A stretch of DNA of 52,193 nt, taken from NCBI GenBank assembly GCA_007135095.1, contig SLJO01000067.1, positions 69,849 through 122,041 on the forward strand, written 5' to 3'. The position numbers and the translations under genes were made by a program. This DNA comes from Bacteroidales bacterium (GTDB taxonomy: Bacteria; Bacteroidota; Bacteroidia; Bacteroidales; PUMT01). This document shows positions 1-9,280 of the stretch, piece by piece. The first letter of the stretch is position 1. Each line of letters begins with the position of its first letter. Under the pieces are notes generated by a model that was not told where the DNA came from, searched no databases, and was given only the letters and a program-made list of their open reading frames with translations.

Positions 1-1
1 C

Positions 2-1702
2 AAAACACTCCATGACAGGGGAGAGTTCATCGAAAAAACCACTCCGCAATATTATGATCAGGAGGCGGGTCAGTTCCTGGCCGATCGCTATATCCAGGGC
101 ACCTGCCCGCACTGCAGCAATGAGAACGCCTACGGTGACCAGTGTGAAAAATGCGGCAGCTCACTCAATGCCACCGACCTGATTAATCCGCGCTCCACGA
201 TCAGCGGTTCTCCCCCGGTGATGAGGGAGACCAGGCACTGGTTCCTTGCCTTGGACAGGTACGAGCCATTCCTGAAAAAATGGATACTTGAAGAAAAGAA
301 ACACTGGAAAACAAATGTTTACGGACAATGCAAATCATGGCTTGACCAGGGACTTCAACCGCGTGCCGTAAGCCGCGATCTGGACTGGGGAGTGCCGGTT
401 CCACTTGAAGGAGCCGTGGGCAAAGTTCTGTATGTCTGGTTCGATGCCCCCATAGGGTATATCTCGGCAACAAAGGAACTTACCCCCGACTGGGAAAAAT
501 ACTGGAAAGACAATGACACCCGCATGATTCATTTCATCGGCAAGGACAATATCGTTTTTCACTGCATCGTCTTTCCATCGATCCTTCATGCCGAAGGCAG
601 TTACATACTGCCCGACAATGTGCCGGCCAACGAATTCCTTAACCTTGAGAATGACAAGATATCCACCTCGCGGAACTGGGCCGTCTGGCTGCATGAATAC
701 CTTGAAGACTTCCCGGGCAGGCAGGATGTGTTAAGGTATGTGCTCTGTGCGAGCGCCCCGGAAACAAAGGATAATGATTTTACATGGAAGGATTTCCAGG
801 CACGCAACAACAATGAACTGGTTGCTGTATACGGTAATTTCGTAAACCGGGCAATTGTCCTGACCCACAAATACTTTGACGGAAAGGTGCCTGAGCGCGG
901 CATCCTCAGCGATTATGACAGGGAGGTGCTTGCCGGAATTCCCCGCATCAGAATGGCCCTGGAAGCAAGCCTGGAGCAATTCCGTTTCAGGGAGGCACTC
1001 AAAGAGGCAATGAACCTTGCCCGGCTTGGGAATAAGTACCTGGCCGACACCGAGCCATGGATAATATTTAAAACCGACCCTGAAAGGGTAAAGACTATTC
1101 TTAATATTGCACTGCAGATATCGGCATCACTCAGCGTGATTACAATGCCGTTCCTCCCCGATTCGGCATTCAGGCTGATGGGATTCCTGAATATAGATAA
1201 TATCCCCTGGGAAAAGGCGGGCGACAGTGACCTGATCACTGCCGGTCATGTTATTGGCAGCGGGGGACTGCTGTTTGAGAAAATTACCGACCAGGAGATT
1301 GAATATCAGGTGAACAAGCTGCTTGCCGCCCGCGATCAGAATGACAAGGCGGGGCTCTCCATTGCCCCTGCCAAGGGGAATATCAGCTACGATGAGTTTT
1401 CTGCCATGGACATACGCACCGCAACCATCCTTGGCGCCGAAAGGGTGCCCAAGACAAAGAAGCTGCTGAAACTCACGCTGGACACGGGACTGGATACCCG
1501 GACCGTGGTTTCGGGCATTGCTGAATGTTTCGACCCGGCATCCATCACCGGCAAACAGGTGTGCGTTCTGGTGAACCTTGAACCAAGAAAGATCAGGGGC
1601 ATTGAATCGCAGGGCATGATACTTATGGCAGAAGACCCTGAAGGCAACCTGGACTTTGTATCCCCCGGGGGCAGTCTGGAAAATGGCTCGGTTGTAAAAT
1701 AA
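2..1702 (+). CDS. metG: Methionyl-tRNA synthetase, 5'-truncated by window edge
   Basis: Charges tRNA-Met with methionine in the cytoplasm. The reading frame is open from base 2, so the gene begins before the window; the N-terminal HIGH motif is outside. Visible parts, in order: a zinc-knuckle pair (CPHC at nt 104-115, then CEKC about 30 nt later); the family's second ATP motif as KISTS (nt 656-670), a variant of KMSKS that I associate with Bacteroidota enzymes; the anticodon-binding helical domain, including the stretch [20 protein letters not shown]; and, from about nt 1386, a C-terminal tRNA-binding OB-fold of the EMAP/Trbp111 type ([20 protein letters not shown]). Its stop lies 5 nt before the convergent HU/SPOR gene's stop, so the two must share or lack a terminator. 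Identity is certain; only the start is unseen. Confidence 0.97.
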   Translation, partial: KTLHDRGEFIEKTTPQYYDQEAGQFLADRYIQGTCPHCSNENAYGDQCEKCGSSLNATDLINPRSTISGSPPVMRETRHWFLALDRYEPFLKKWILEEKKHWKTNVYGQCKSWLDQGLQPRAVSRDLDWGVPVPLEGAVGKVLYVWFDAPIGYISATKELTPDWEKYWKDNDTRMIHFIGKDNIVFHCIVFPSILHAEGSYILPDNVPANEFLNLENDKISTSRNWAVWLHEYLEDFPGRQDVLRYVLCASAPETKDNDFTWKDFQARNNNELVAVYGNFVNRAIVLTHKYFDGKVPERGILSDYDREVLAGIPRIRMALEASLEQFRFREALKEAMNLARLGNKYLADTEPWIIFKTDPERVKTILNIALQISASLSVITMPFLPDSAFRLMGFLNIDNIPWEKAGDSDLITAGHVIGSGGLLFEKITDQEIEYQVNKLLAARDQNDKAGLSIAPAKGNISYDEFSAMDIRTATILGAERVPKTKKLLKLTLDTGLDTRTVVSGIAECFDPASITGKQVCVLVNLEPRKIRGIESQGMILMAEDPEGNLDFVSPGGSLENGSVVK

Positions 1703-1707
1703 TACGG

Positions 1708-2781
1708 TTAAATGCTCAGCATCCAGATATCGCTGCTGTTTTTCTCTGCCCTGACCTGGCGAAGCATCCTCAGTGATTCAATGCGGTTACCCGAAGAAAA
1801 CATTGAAACCCTGTACATTCCGCTCTCTGATTCAAGTACCCGGGCATTGTAGCCCTCTCTCTCAAGTTCCTGGCTTAGTGCCAGTGCATTGGACTTCCTT
1901 TTAAAGCTTCCCGCAACAAGATAATGGGACCTGGAGGCCGCTGAGGGGGCAACCTCCTTTTCTACTGCCACTGCATGGGGCTCATCTGCGAAGTATCCGG
2001 CAACATCCACTGATCCGGCAGCCTCTGCAGAAGCTGTCGCGGACTGGTCTTCAGCTTCCCGTAACTTCACGTCAGGGCCGGGGGTGATCATTTCATCGGC
2101 CTCTGCGGCAACAGGAGAACCTGCCGGGCGTCTCAATTCCATACTCTCAGGGGTATGCCCGGGCTGTGAATCGACAACTGCTGAAAAGGGGTTAAGGGAT
2201 GTGAGGTCAAAATTGAATTCCCTGATGCCGGTATTCATTATACCCCAGCTGAGCGCGGCAATAAGGGGAATGGTGATCGCGGCATAACGAAGTATTTTCC
2301 TGGTGCCGGGGCGAAAAAGCGATGCTTCACTGCCAGCCGGAAGGATCCTGCCCTGCCTGTCCCGGGAAATTTCAGGATACCGGAAAAAGGAAAGGCCATA
2401 AGCATCGGTAAGGAAATTGGCTGCCGGATCCGGATCAAACTGAAGGTTGTGGTTCCTGTCGACGATAAACCGTCCTATGCCATCGAACTGGACTGTTCTC
2501 CCGGCCAGCAGCCTGCTTTTTACCTGCCCGACAAAAGTAACGACCAGCTTCCTGGCATCAACATAATTCATTGAAAGCCGGGCGGAAAGATGGCTGATAA
2601 GCAGCCCGTCATTATGGTCAAGCCTGACGTTAAACCCCACCTCCCTGCCCGGAGGGTGAAAACTGCCGGAGGACCTGTCGATCCGTGCCTGACGCTCATT
2701 TGTAACGAAGCCTCCCAAACCGGGCACCACCACACAGTCATGATGATACAAAAGGTCTCTTATATGATTTACAACATCCAT
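1708..2781 (-). CDS. HU-CCDC81 and SPOR domain protein (membrane-anchored)
   Basis: A protein of 357 residues from the chosen start. Residues 1-130 resemble the HU-CCDC81 bacterial domain: the opening YHHDCVVVPGLGGFVTNE is typical of the family. A single hydrophobic segment (about residues 166-183) follows, then an acidic/Ala-rich linker, and a SPOR domain at the C-terminus (about 283-357, beginning HYLVAGSFKRKSNA). SPOR domains bind denuded peptidoglycan at division sites, so a septal or periplasmic role with a cytoplasmic DNA-binding-like head is plausible; this is inference. A longer frame opens at 2874, but that codon sits inside a good -7 box (2874-2881), so the mRNA probably starts below it. 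The ATG at 2781 also matches where the domain normally begins. Divergent from the wbp cluster. Confidence 0.85.
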   Translation of the reverse strand: MDVVNHIRDLLYHHDCVVVPGLGGFVTNERQARIDRSSGSFHPPGREVGFNVRLDHNDGLLISHLSARLSMNYVDARKLVVTFVGQVKSRLLAGRTVQFDGIGRFIVDRNHNLQFDPDPAANFLTDAYGLSFFRYPEISRDRQGRILPAGSEASLFRPGTRKILRYAAITIPLIAALSWGIMNTGIREFNFDLTSLNPFSAVVDSQPGHTPESMELRRPAGSPVAAEADEMITPGPDVKLREAEDQSATASAEAAGSVDVAGYFADEPHAVAVEKEVAPSAASRSHYLVAGSFKRKSNALALSQELEREGYNARVLESESGMYRVSMFSSGNRIESLRMLRQVRAEKNSSDIWMLSI

Positions 2782-2873
2782 GAAAAGTGACTTTATAGTA
2801 TTTTGTAATTTTATTTCGGGCCGCCGGGGTGCCCGGCAATTCAGAACTGTTTGCTGATTCGCCAGGGTTATCA

Positions 2874-2881
2874 CAAAAGTA
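2874..2881 (-). promoter_or_regulatory. -7 promoter box for the HU/SPOR gene
   Basis: On the reverse strand this reads TACTTTTG, an exact match to the Bacteroidota -7 consensus TAnnTTTG. No clear -33 TTTG is seen about 20 nt upstream. Transcription would start near 2867, giving a leader of about 86 nt to the ATG at 2781 and excluding the longer start. Confidence 0.45.
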
Positions 2882-2923
2882 AATATTTATTCCGGTAAAT
2901 ATCCCATCATATTGCATTTTTTT

Positions 2924-2931
2924 TAACTTTG
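2924..2931 (+). promoter_or_regulatory. -7 promoter box for the wbp cluster
   Basis: TAACTTTG matches the Bacteroidota -7 consensus exactly and lies 29 nt before the wbpE start codon, after a run of T. The -33 region is poor (no TTTG). It stands back to back with the -7 box of the HU/SPOR gene, so this 180-nt gap appears to carry two divergent promoters. Confidence 0.5.
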
Positions 2932-2960
2932 CTAACTGCGAAATAAACACCCTGATTTAC

Positions 2961-4097
2961 ATGAGCATGGATAAAATTCAGATGGTAGATCTGCACGGGC
3001 AGTATATGAACATAAGGAGCGAGATTGACGCTGCAATAAAAAATGTGATCGATTCCACCGCTTTCATTAACGGTCCGCAAGTGGCAAGGTTTCAAAAAAA
3101 CCTGGAAAGCTTTCTCGGCGTTAGGCATGCTGTAACCTGCGGCAACGGAACCGATGCACTGCAGATAGCCCTTATGGCCCTCGGCCTGGAACCAGGTGAC
3201 GAGGTGATCACCTCCCCGTTCACCTTTATTGCGACCGTTGAGGCGATTTCGCTGCTTCGCCTTAAGCCCGTGTTTGTCGACGTGTGTCCGCGCTGTTTCA
3301 ATATTGACGCCACTGCCATCGAACAGGCCATTACTGGTAAAACCAGGGTAATACTGCCGGTTCACCTCTACGGGCAGTGTGCCAACATGGATGCTATAAT
3401 GCACCTTGCAGAAAAACATAAACTCTGGGTGGTTGAAGATGCCGCACAGGCACTGGGCAGTGAATATGCTTTTGCCGGCGGATCCGTAAAAAAGGCCGGA
3501 ACAATCGGACACATAGGCTGCACAAGTTTTTTCCCTTCCAAAAACCTGGGTTGCTTTGGTGACGGGGGCGCCATGTTCACCAACATACCCGGATGGGGAG
3601 AGAAGCTTAAATCCATCACACTCCACGGGTCAAGGGTAAAATATTACCACGAAATGACGGGGGTAAACTCCCGCCTTGACACCCTGCAGGCCGCTGTTCT
3701 GGATGTGAAGCTGAAATACCTCCCGCAATATAACCGGCGAAGGGCCGCGGCAGCCGAATATTATGACAATGCCCTCAAGGGCATCCACCAGGTGCAGCTT
3801 CCCAAACGCATGAAGCAGTCGACCCACATCTTTCATACATATACCCTGAAGGTCCCGGCCACGGACAGGGACCCGCTGCGTGACTTTCTGCAGTCCCGCG
3901 GCATTCCCACCATGGTATATTATCCCGTACCAATGCATCTGCAGAAGGCCTACAGCAGCTACGGATACCGCGAGGGTGACTTTCCGGTATCGGAGGAGCT
4001 GTGCGGCAGCGTTGTTTCAATACCAATGCACACCGAGCTTCAGGAGAAGCAACTTGAACATATCTGCAACGCCATTGATGAATTTTTTAACAGGTAG
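2961..4097 (+). CDS. wbpE: DegT/DnrJ/EryC1/StrS aminotransferase, WbpE/PorR-like
   Basis: A PLP-dependent sugar aminotransferase (378 aa, normal length). In the Wbp pathway it transfers an amino group from glutamate to the C3 ketone of UDP-3-keto-GlcNAcA. Visible signatures: TCGNGTDALQIAL (59-71), FTFIATVEAI (88-96), the PLP-nitrogen aspartate in VVEDAAQALG (D160), and the Schiff-base lysine in FFPSKNLGCFGDGGAM (K194). The substrate is inferred from its neighbours: a WbpD acetyltransferase 6 nt downstream, then WbpB and a WbpA-like dehydrogenase. The Porphyromonas homologue is PorR, needed for anionic LPS. Other DegT enzymes (for example FdtB, PglE) act on dTDP or UDP sugars of different configuration, so the exact substrate is not proven. 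ATG at 2961; a second ATG 6 nt later is possible. Confidence 0.93.
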   Translation: MSMDKIQMVDLHGQYMNIRSEIDAAIKNVIDSTAFINGPQVARFQKNLESFLGVRHAVTCGNGTDALQIALMALGLEPGDEVITSPFTFIATVEAISLLRLKPVFVDVCPRCFNIDATAIEQAITGKTRVILPVHLYGQCANMDAIMHLAEKHKLWVVEDAAQALGSEYAFAGGSVKKAGTIGHIGCTSFFPSKNLGCFGDGGAMFTNIPGWGEKLKSITLHGSRVKYYHEMTGVNSRLDTLQAAVLDVKLKYLPQYNRRRAAAAEYYDNALKGIHQVQLPKRMKQSTHIFHTYTLKVPATDRDPLRDFLQSRGIPTMVYYPVPMHLQKAYSSYGYREGDFPVSEELCGSVVSIPMHTELQEKQLEHICNAIDEFFNR

Positions 4098-4103
4098 AGC
4101 CCC

Positions 4104-4688
4104 ATGAGTAAAGATAATATTTTCCAGGCCCATGAAACGGCTGTTATAGATGAGGGATGCAGCATAGGAGCCGGCACCCGGATATGGCATTTTTGCCATA
4201 TTATGACAGGCAGCAAAATAGGCGAAAACTGCAATCTCGGACAGAATGTTGTTGTATCGCCGGGGGTGGTTCTTGGCAATAATGTAAAGGTGCAGAATAA
4301 CGTCTCGATCTATACCGGGGTGATCTGCCAGGACGATGTCTTTCTGGGGCCTTCAATGGTATTTACAAATATTGTGAACCCAAGAAGCGCTGTGGTCAGA
4401 AAGGACCGGTATGTAAGGACCATGGTGGGAAAAGGCGCAACCATCGGGGCAAACGCCACCATAGTATGCGGGAATGACATCGGCCCCTGGGCCTTTATAG
4501 GGGCCGGCGCGGTAATCACAAAGGCAGTAAAACCATATGCCCTGGTGGCAGGCAATCCTGCCCGCCAGATCGGGTGGATGAGCGAATACGGGCACCGGCT
4601 GGTATTCAGTGAGGATGGCACCGCAGTATGCCCGGAAAGCGGTAAAAAATACAGGCTGGAGAATGACAGTGTAACCAGGGAAGAATAA
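4104..4688 (+). CDS. wbpD: Hexapeptide-repeat N-acetyltransferase, WbpD-like
   Basis: Acetyl-CoA-dependent acyltransferase of 194 aa, expected to acetylate the 3-amino group made by WbpE, yielding a 2,3-diacetamido-uronic acid nucleotide. Nearly the whole protein is left-handed beta-helix hexapeptide repeats: [38 protein letters not shown], then [13 protein letters not shown] and [20 protein letters not shown] at the end of the helix. The stretch [14 protein letters not shown] is characteristic of the WbpD/PglD-like branch. The C-terminal tail (from about 165) leaves the helix and ends with a short CPESGKKY motif. It begins 6 nt after wbpE ends, so the two are almost surely co-transcribed and functionally paired. 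Confidence 0.93.
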   Translation: MSKDNIFQAHETAVIDEGCSIGAGTRIWHFCHIMTGSKIGENCNLGQNVVVSPGVVLGNNVKVQNNVSIYTGVICQDDVFLGPSMVFTNIVNPRSAVVRKDRYVRTMVGKGATIGANATIVCGNDIGPWAFIGAGAVITKAVKPYALVAGNPARQIGWMSEYGHRLVFSEDGTAVCPESGKKYRLENDSVTREE

Positions 4689-4765
4689 TCAGGGGTGCCG
4701 GCTGCTGGCAGATACCCCAAAGAGGCAATGTATTGACTTTGGAAAAATAATGATACCTTTAAGAT

Positions 4766-5728
4766 ATGGCTGAAAAACCGGGTAAGTTTGCAATGATAGG
4801 CGTGGCAGGATATATTGCCGTAAGGCACCTCCAGGCTATAAAGGAAACCGGCAATAGCCTGCTGGCCACACTGGATCCTTTTGACAGCGTGGGATGTATC
4901 GACAGCTATTTCCCTGAAGCCGATTTCTTTGTCGAATTTGAAAGGTTTGACCGGCACATCGACAAGCTGAAAAGGGTGGGCACCAGCATAGACTATGTAA
5001 GTATATGCTCGCCGAATTACCTGCACGACTCTCATATCCGTTTCGCACTGAGGCAGGGGGCAGACGCCATCTGCGAAAAACCACTGGTTCTGAATCCATG
5101 GAACCTTGATGCCCTGGCCGAAATTGAAAAGGAAACCGGCAAATCAATCTTTAATATTCTCCAGCTCCGGCTGCACCCCTCAATACTTGCTCTCAGGGAA
5201 CGGATCGATCGGGAACCCACCGGCAGGGTGCATGATATAGACCTTTCATATATTACCAGCCGCGGAAACTGGTACCGCATATCCTGGAAAGGAGACAGGC
5301 AGAAGTCGGGCGGTGTGGCAACCAACATCGGGGTTCACTTTTTTGATATGCTCACCTGGATATTTGGTCCGGTACAGGAGAATACGGTGCATTTATCGGA
5401 CGATAACCGTGCAGCAGGGTTTCTGAGGCTTGAAAAGGCAAGGGTCAGATGGCTGCTCAGCATCGACCACAACGACCTGCCCAGGGAGGTAAGGGAACGC
5501 GGGCAGCGTACTTTCCGCTCCATCTCGGTTGACGGCGAAGAAATTGAATTCAGCGATGGTTTTGCCGACCTTCATACCAAAACATACAGGAATATTCTCG
5601 ACGGCCGGGGATACGGACTGGAGGCGGCCAGGCGCTCCATCGAAGCAGTATACACCATAAGGAACTCAAATGCCGTCGGATTGAAAGGTGATTATCATCC
5701 CTACCTGGCGGATATTGCCAAGGGCTGA
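4766..5728 (+). CDS. wbpB: Gfo/Idh/MocA oxidoreductase, WbpB-like
   Basis: NAD-dependent dehydrogenase (320 aa) expected to oxidise C3 of UDP-GlcNAcA to the 3-keto sugar used by WbpE. The N-terminal Rossmann fold shows MIGVAGYIAVRHLQAIKETG (10-29). The family's EKP motif is at 104-106 (AICEKPLVLNPWN), and the catalytic-site stretch GGVATNIGVHFFDMLTWIFG places H191 and D194 at the usual positions. The C-terminal half is the GFO_IDH_MocA alpha/beta domain. WbpB and WbpE are known to act as a coupled pair in Pseudomonas, with NAD recycling through 2-oxoglutarate; that this holds here is inference. The gene lies 77 nt after wbpD in the same direction. Confidence 0.92.
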   Translation: MAEKPGKFAMIGVAGYIAVRHLQAIKETGNSLLATLDPFDSVGCIDSYFPEADFFVEFERFDRHIDKLKRVGTSIDYVSICSPNYLHDSHIRFALRQGADAICEKPLVLNPWNLDALAEIEKETGKSIFNILQLRLHPSILALRERIDREPTGRVHDIDLSYITSRGNWYRISWKGDRQKSGGVATNIGVHFFDMLTWIFGPVQENTVHLSDDNRAAGFLRLEKARVRWLLSIDHNDLPREVRERGQRTFRSISVDGEEIEFSDGFADLHTKTYRNILDGRGYGLEAARRSIEAVYTIRNSNAVGLKGDYHPYLADIAKG

Positions 5729-5735
5729 AAATGCT

Positions 5736-5767
5736 TTTGTGCCGGGAAAGGCGAACGCTATATTTTG
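5736..5767 (+). promoter_or_regulatory. Possible internal promoter before the WbpA-like gene
   Basis: TTTG (5736-5739), 20 nt, then ATATTTTG (5760-5767) fits the Bacteroidota -33/-7 spacing with one mismatch in the -7 box. It lies in the 88-nt gap after wbpB and would let the dehydrogenase-galE-rfbB part be transcribed on its own. Confidence 0.3.
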
Positions 5768-5816
5768 CAGTCACTAAAATTATTAATTATTATTTAATTA
5801 ACTACCCGATAAGGAT

Positions 5817-7121
5817 ATGTACGAACAACTGATCAGGAAAGAAAAGAAAATATCGCTCGTGGGACTGGGTTATGTTGGCCTGCCCATTGCCCTTGAGTTT
5901 GCAAAAAAAGTACCCGTTATAGGTTTTGATATCAAGGCCGAACGCGTGGAACTCATGAAACAGAATATCGACCCCAGCCGTGAGCTGGAAGCTTCGGATT
6001 TTGAAGGATGCGATATTCATTTCACCGCCGACCCGGAAGATCTGCGGCAGGCGGATTTCCATATTATTGCAGTGCCCACACCAATAAATGAACATAAACT
6101 GCCCGATTTATCACCCGTGCTCAGTGCCTCGGAAACAATCGGCAAAGTCCTGAAAAAAGGCGACTATGTTATTTACGAGTCAACCGTATATCCGGGCTGC
6201 ACGGAAGAGGATTGCATCCCGATCCTTGAGGCACACAGCGGGTTAACCTTCAGAAAGGACTTCAAGGTGGGCTTTTCCCCTGAACGTATTAATCCGGGCG
6301 ACAAAGAGCATACCCTTACAAAGATCGTGAAGGTGGTTTCCGGTTGCGACGACGAATCGCTCGATAACATAGCAAAAATCTATGAGATGATTATTGAGGC
6401 TGGTGTACACAGGGCCAGCTCGATAAAAGTGGCCGAAGCGGCAAAGATAATCGAGAACACCCAGCGTGACATCAACATAGCCTTTATGAACGAACTCTCG
6501 ATAATATTCAGCAGGATGGAAATAAACACCTACGAGGTGCTTGAGGCGGCCGGGACAAAGTGGAACTTTTTGAAATTTTATCCCGGGCTCGTTGGCGGCC
6601 ACTGTATAGGGGTCGACCCCTATTACCTCACTTACAAGGCCAAGCAGTTCGGGTATCATGCCCAGGTAATCAACGCGGGCCGCTATATTAATGATTCCAT
6701 GGGGAACTATATTGCCAGGCAGACAGTAAAAAGGATAATCGCCCTGGACAAGAACATTAAGGAATCACACGTGCTTATCATGGGCATCACCTTCAAGGAG
6801 AATGTCAGTGATATCAGGAACTCCAAGGTAGCTGACGTATACAGGGAGCTCAAGACCTACGGGATTAAGAATATCGATGTGGTGGATCCGCATGCTTCGG
6901 CCCAGGAGGTAGAAAAAGAATACGGGTTTAAGATGAAGGAGGCGCCGGGAAACAACTACGATGCGGTTATAATTGCGGTAAACCACAAAGAATACCTTAA
7001 TTTTTCGGTAGACGATATCAGGGCCCTGAGCAACAGTTCGGCAATACTGGTTGATGTAAAGAGCACCTATCTTAAGCTTTTCAAAGAGCAGCAGGATGGC
7101 ATCTGCTACTGGAGCCTCTGA
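5817..7121 (+). CDS. wbpA: UDP-N-acetyl-hexosamine 6-dehydrogenase (WbpA/TviB/UgdA type)
   Basis: Four-electron NAD-dependent oxidation of UDP-GlcNAc (or UDP-GalNAc) to the uronic acid, the first step of the pathway. The 434-aa protein has the full three-domain nucleotide-sugar dehydrogenase layout: a Rossmann fold with VGLGYVGLPIALEFAKK (15-31), the oxyanion stretch with VYPGCTEE, the helix AEAAKIIENTQRDINIAF (K210, N214), the catalytic cysteine in GLVGGHCIGVDPYYL (C263), and a C-terminal UDP-binding domain with MGITFKENVSDIRNSK. The sequence is closer to the TviB/WbpO branch than to plain UDP-glucose dehydrogenase. Which epimer it uses cannot be told from sequence alone; the wbpEDB neighbours favour UDP-GlcNAc. 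Confidence 0.92.
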   Translation: MYEQLIRKEKKISLVGLGYVGLPIALEFAKKVPVIGFDIKAERVELMKQNIDPSRELEASDFEGCDIHFTADPEDLRQADFHIIAVPTPINEHKLPDLSPVLSASETIGKVLKKGDYVIYESTVYPGCTEEDCIPILEAHSGLTFRKDFKVGFSPERINPGDKEHTLTKIVKVVSGCDDESLDNIAKIYEMIIEAGVHRASSIKVAEAAKIIENTQRDINIAFMNELSIIFSRMEINTYEVLEAAGTKWNFLKFYPGLVGGHCIGVDPYYLTYKAKQFGYHAQVINAGRYINDSMGNYIARQTVKRIIALDKNIKESHVLIMGITFKENVSDIRNSKVADVYRELKTYGIKNIDVVDPHASAQEVEKEYGFKMKEAPGNNYDAVIIAVNHKEYLNFSVDDIRALSNSSAILVDVKSTYLKLFKEQQDGICYWSL

Positions 7122-7175
7122 GAAACCTGACAATTAAGGAATGGCTCCTGCAATGGCGCTTAAACTATATTCATT

Positions 7176-8204
7176 ATGCATACTATACTGGTTACAGGCG
7201 GAACAGGATATATCGGCTCCCATACAGTGGTGGAGCTTATCAATGAAGGGTTCCGGGTGCTTATCGCCGACAATCTTGCGAACTCCGACACCGGCGTCCT
7301 TGACGGAATACAGGAGATCACCGGCATAAGGCCCGGGTTTGAACATCTTGACATATGCGATGCAGAAAAGCTTAAGGGCTACCTCGACAGCAACCCGGAA
7401 ATAGGGGCGGTGATACACTTCGCCGCCTATAAGTCGGTGGGGGAATCGGTTGAAAAGCCCCTTAAGTATTACAGGAATAATATCGTCTCCCTGATAAACC
7501 TGCTGGAGGAAATGAAGAGCCGGTCGATAGCCAGCCTGGTATTCTCCTCCTCGTGTACCGTATACGGACAACCCGACCAGCTGCCTGTGACAGAGTCAGC
7601 CCCGTTGAAAAAAGCCTGCTCTCCATATGGCAATACCAAACAGATATCGGAAGATATAATCGCCGATTTCATTAAGGCAAGCCCTTCCATCAAATCAATA
7701 GCGCTCAGGTACTTCAACCCTGTCGGTGCCCATCCCACCGCCCTTATAGGAGAGTTGCCAAGGGGTGTCCCCGACAACCTTGTGCCATTCATAACACAAA
7801 CAGCCATCGGCTTGCGCGATGAGCTGAAGGTCTTCGGCAACGACTATAATACCCCTGATGGTTCCTGCATTCGCGATTATCTTCATGTCACCGACCTTGC
7901 ACGGGCACATGTGGCGGCCATAAAAAGGCTCCTGGAGGGGAGGAACAAAGACGCCCTTGAATTTTTCAACCTTGGCACCGGAAAAGGGATTTCGGTGCTG
8001 GAGATGATAAACACCTTTGAAAGGGTCAACTCGGTCAGCATCAACTATACCATAACAGGCAGAAGGCCCGGAGACATTGAGCAGGTCTGGGCCGATACCA
8101 CCCTGGCAAACCGGGAACTGGGCTGGAAGGCACAAAGCAGCCTGGAAGAGACACTTGCATCAGCCTGGAAATGGGAAAAATATTACCGCAATAACAAGGC
8201 ATGA
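7176..8204 (+). CDS. galE: UDP-glucose 4-epimerase
   Basis: Interconverts UDP-Glc and UDP-Gal, and in some homologues the N-acetyl forms, using bound NAD. The 342-aa sequence is an extended short-chain dehydrogenase: GGTGYIGSH (8-16), the active-site SSSCTVYG (124-131) and the YxxxK pair Y151/K155 in SPYGNTKQ. RYFNPVGAHP and RDYLHVTDLARAH are classic GalE signatures. The substrate-gate residue that separates Glc/Gal from GlcNAc/GalNAc activity cannot be judged safely here. It follows the dehydrogenase by 54 nt and overlaps rfbB by 4 nt (ATGA), so it belongs to the sugar-nucleotide operon. Confidence 0.95.
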   Translation: MHTILVTGGTGYIGSHTVVELINEGFRVLIADNLANSDTGVLDGIQEITGIRPGFEHLDICDAEKLKGYLDSNPEIGAVIHFAAYKSVGESVEKPLKYYRNNIVSLINLLEEMKSRSIASLVFSSSCTVYGQPDQLPVTESAPLKKACSPYGNTKQISEDIIADFIKASPSIKSIALRYFNPVGAHPTALIGELPRGVPDNLVPFITQTAIGLRDELKVFGNDYNTPDGSCIRDYLHVTDLARAHVAAIKRLLEGRNKDALEFFNLGTGKGISVLEMINTFERVNSVSINYTITGRRPGDIEQVWADTTLANRELGWKAQSSLEETLASAWKWEKYYRNNKA

Positions 8205-9259
8205 TGAAAAAAACCATACTTATAACCGGGGGGGCAGGATTTATAGGCTCACATGTGGTCAGGCGTTTTTTAAAGAATTATCAGCAATATGATATTGTAA
8301 ATCTGGACATGCTCACCTATGCAGGCAACCTTGAAAACCTCCGGGACATTGAAGACAGCCCTAATTACAAATTCATCAGGGGAGATATTACAGATACCTT
8401 ATTCATTGAAAAGCTCTTTGACCAGCATCCTTTCGACGCCGTGATACACCTGGCGGCTGAGTCGCATGTTGACAGGTCCATTTCAGGGCCGATGCCATTT
8501 ATCACAACCAATATAACAGGTACCGTAAACCTTCTGGAGGCTGCAAGAAAAAGGTGGCAGGACAATCCCGGAAGCGGGCCTTTCCATCATATTTCCACCG
8601 ACGAGGTATACGGATCACTTGGTGAAGAAGGCCTGTTCACCGAAGAGTCGGCCTATGATCCGCGAAGTCCCTATTCGGCTTCCAAAGCCTCTTCCGATCA
8701 CATGGTGAGGGCCTGGTTCCATACCTGGAATATGCCGGTTGTAATATCCAACTGCTCGAACAACTACGGCCCAAACCAGTTTCCTGAAAAACTGATCCCG
8801 CTGGTCATAAACAACATAAAAGCCGGCCAGCCACTGCCGGTATACGGAAAGGGTGAGAATATAAGGGACTGGCTCTATGTTGAGGATCATGCCGCAGCGA
8901 TAGATATGATCTTCCACAGTGGAAAAAAGGGGGAAACCTATAATGTTGGCGGCAACAACCAGTGGCGGAACATTGACCTTGTCAGGCAGCTCTGCGGTAT
9001 AATGGACAGGAAGCTTGGCAGGCCGGCGGGCACCTCTGAAAAGCTTGTCTGCTTTGTAAAGGACCGGGCCGGCCATGACCAGAGGTACGCCATAGACAAC
9101 ACAAAAATAAGCTCCCGGCTCGGATGGAAGCCTTCGGTTAGTTTTGAGCAGGGCCTGGAAAGGACGGTTGACTGGTACCTGGCGAACGAGAAATGGATCT
9201 CGGGGGTGATAGGCGGCAATTACAAATCCTACTACAAGTCACAATATCTTGACCGGTAA
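8201..9259 (+). CDS. rfbB: dTDP-glucose 4,6-dehydratase
   Basis: Converts dTDP-glucose to dTDP-4-keto-6-deoxyglucose, the entry to dTDP-rhamnose and other deoxysugars. Full length at 352 aa. Signatures: TGGAGFIGSHVVRRF (9-23), the catalytic triad region STDEVYG (T133, D134, E135) and Y158/K162 in SPYSASKASSDH; NNYGPNQFPEKLIPL and GENIRDWLYVEDH are diagnostic for RfbB. The start overlaps galE's stop (ATGA); an in-frame ATG directly after could also serve. RfbA, C and D are not in the window, so the final sugar is unknown. It ends 21 nt before the convergent DUF4270 gene. Confidence 0.95.
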   Translation: MMKKTILITGGAGFIGSHVVRRFLKNYQQYDIVNLDMLTYAGNLENLRDIEDSPNYKFIRGDITDTLFIEKLFDQHPFDAVIHLAAESHVDRSISGPMPFITTNITGTVNLLEAARKRWQDNPGSGPFHHISTDEVYGSLGEEGLFTEESAYDPRSPYSASKASSDHMVRAWFHTWNMPVVISNCSNNYGPNQFPEKLIPLVINNIKAGQPLPVYGKGENIRDWLYVEDHAAAIDMIFHSGKKGETYNVGGNNQWRNIDLVRQLCGIMDRKLGRPAGTSEKLVCFVKDRAGHDQRYAIDNTKISSRLGWKPSVSFEQGLERTVDWYLANEKWISGVIGGNYKSYYKSQYLDR

Positions 9260-9280
9260 GGAGGCGGACCGCAAAGCTGG

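Noticed and set aside
2907-3626. Reverse open frame of 239 codons opposite wbpE
   Set aside because: No domain or signal; it lies opposite a clear PLP enzyme gene and its frame follows from the codon use of wbpE.
4310-5035. Reverse open frame of 241 codons across wbpD and wbpB
   Set aside because: Crosses two well-supported forward genes and the gap between them, and has no recognisable sequence.
5817-7121. Annotation as plain UDP-glucose 6-dehydrogenase
   Set aside because: The sequence fits the TviB/WbpO-type branch better and sits with wbpE, wbpD and wbpB.
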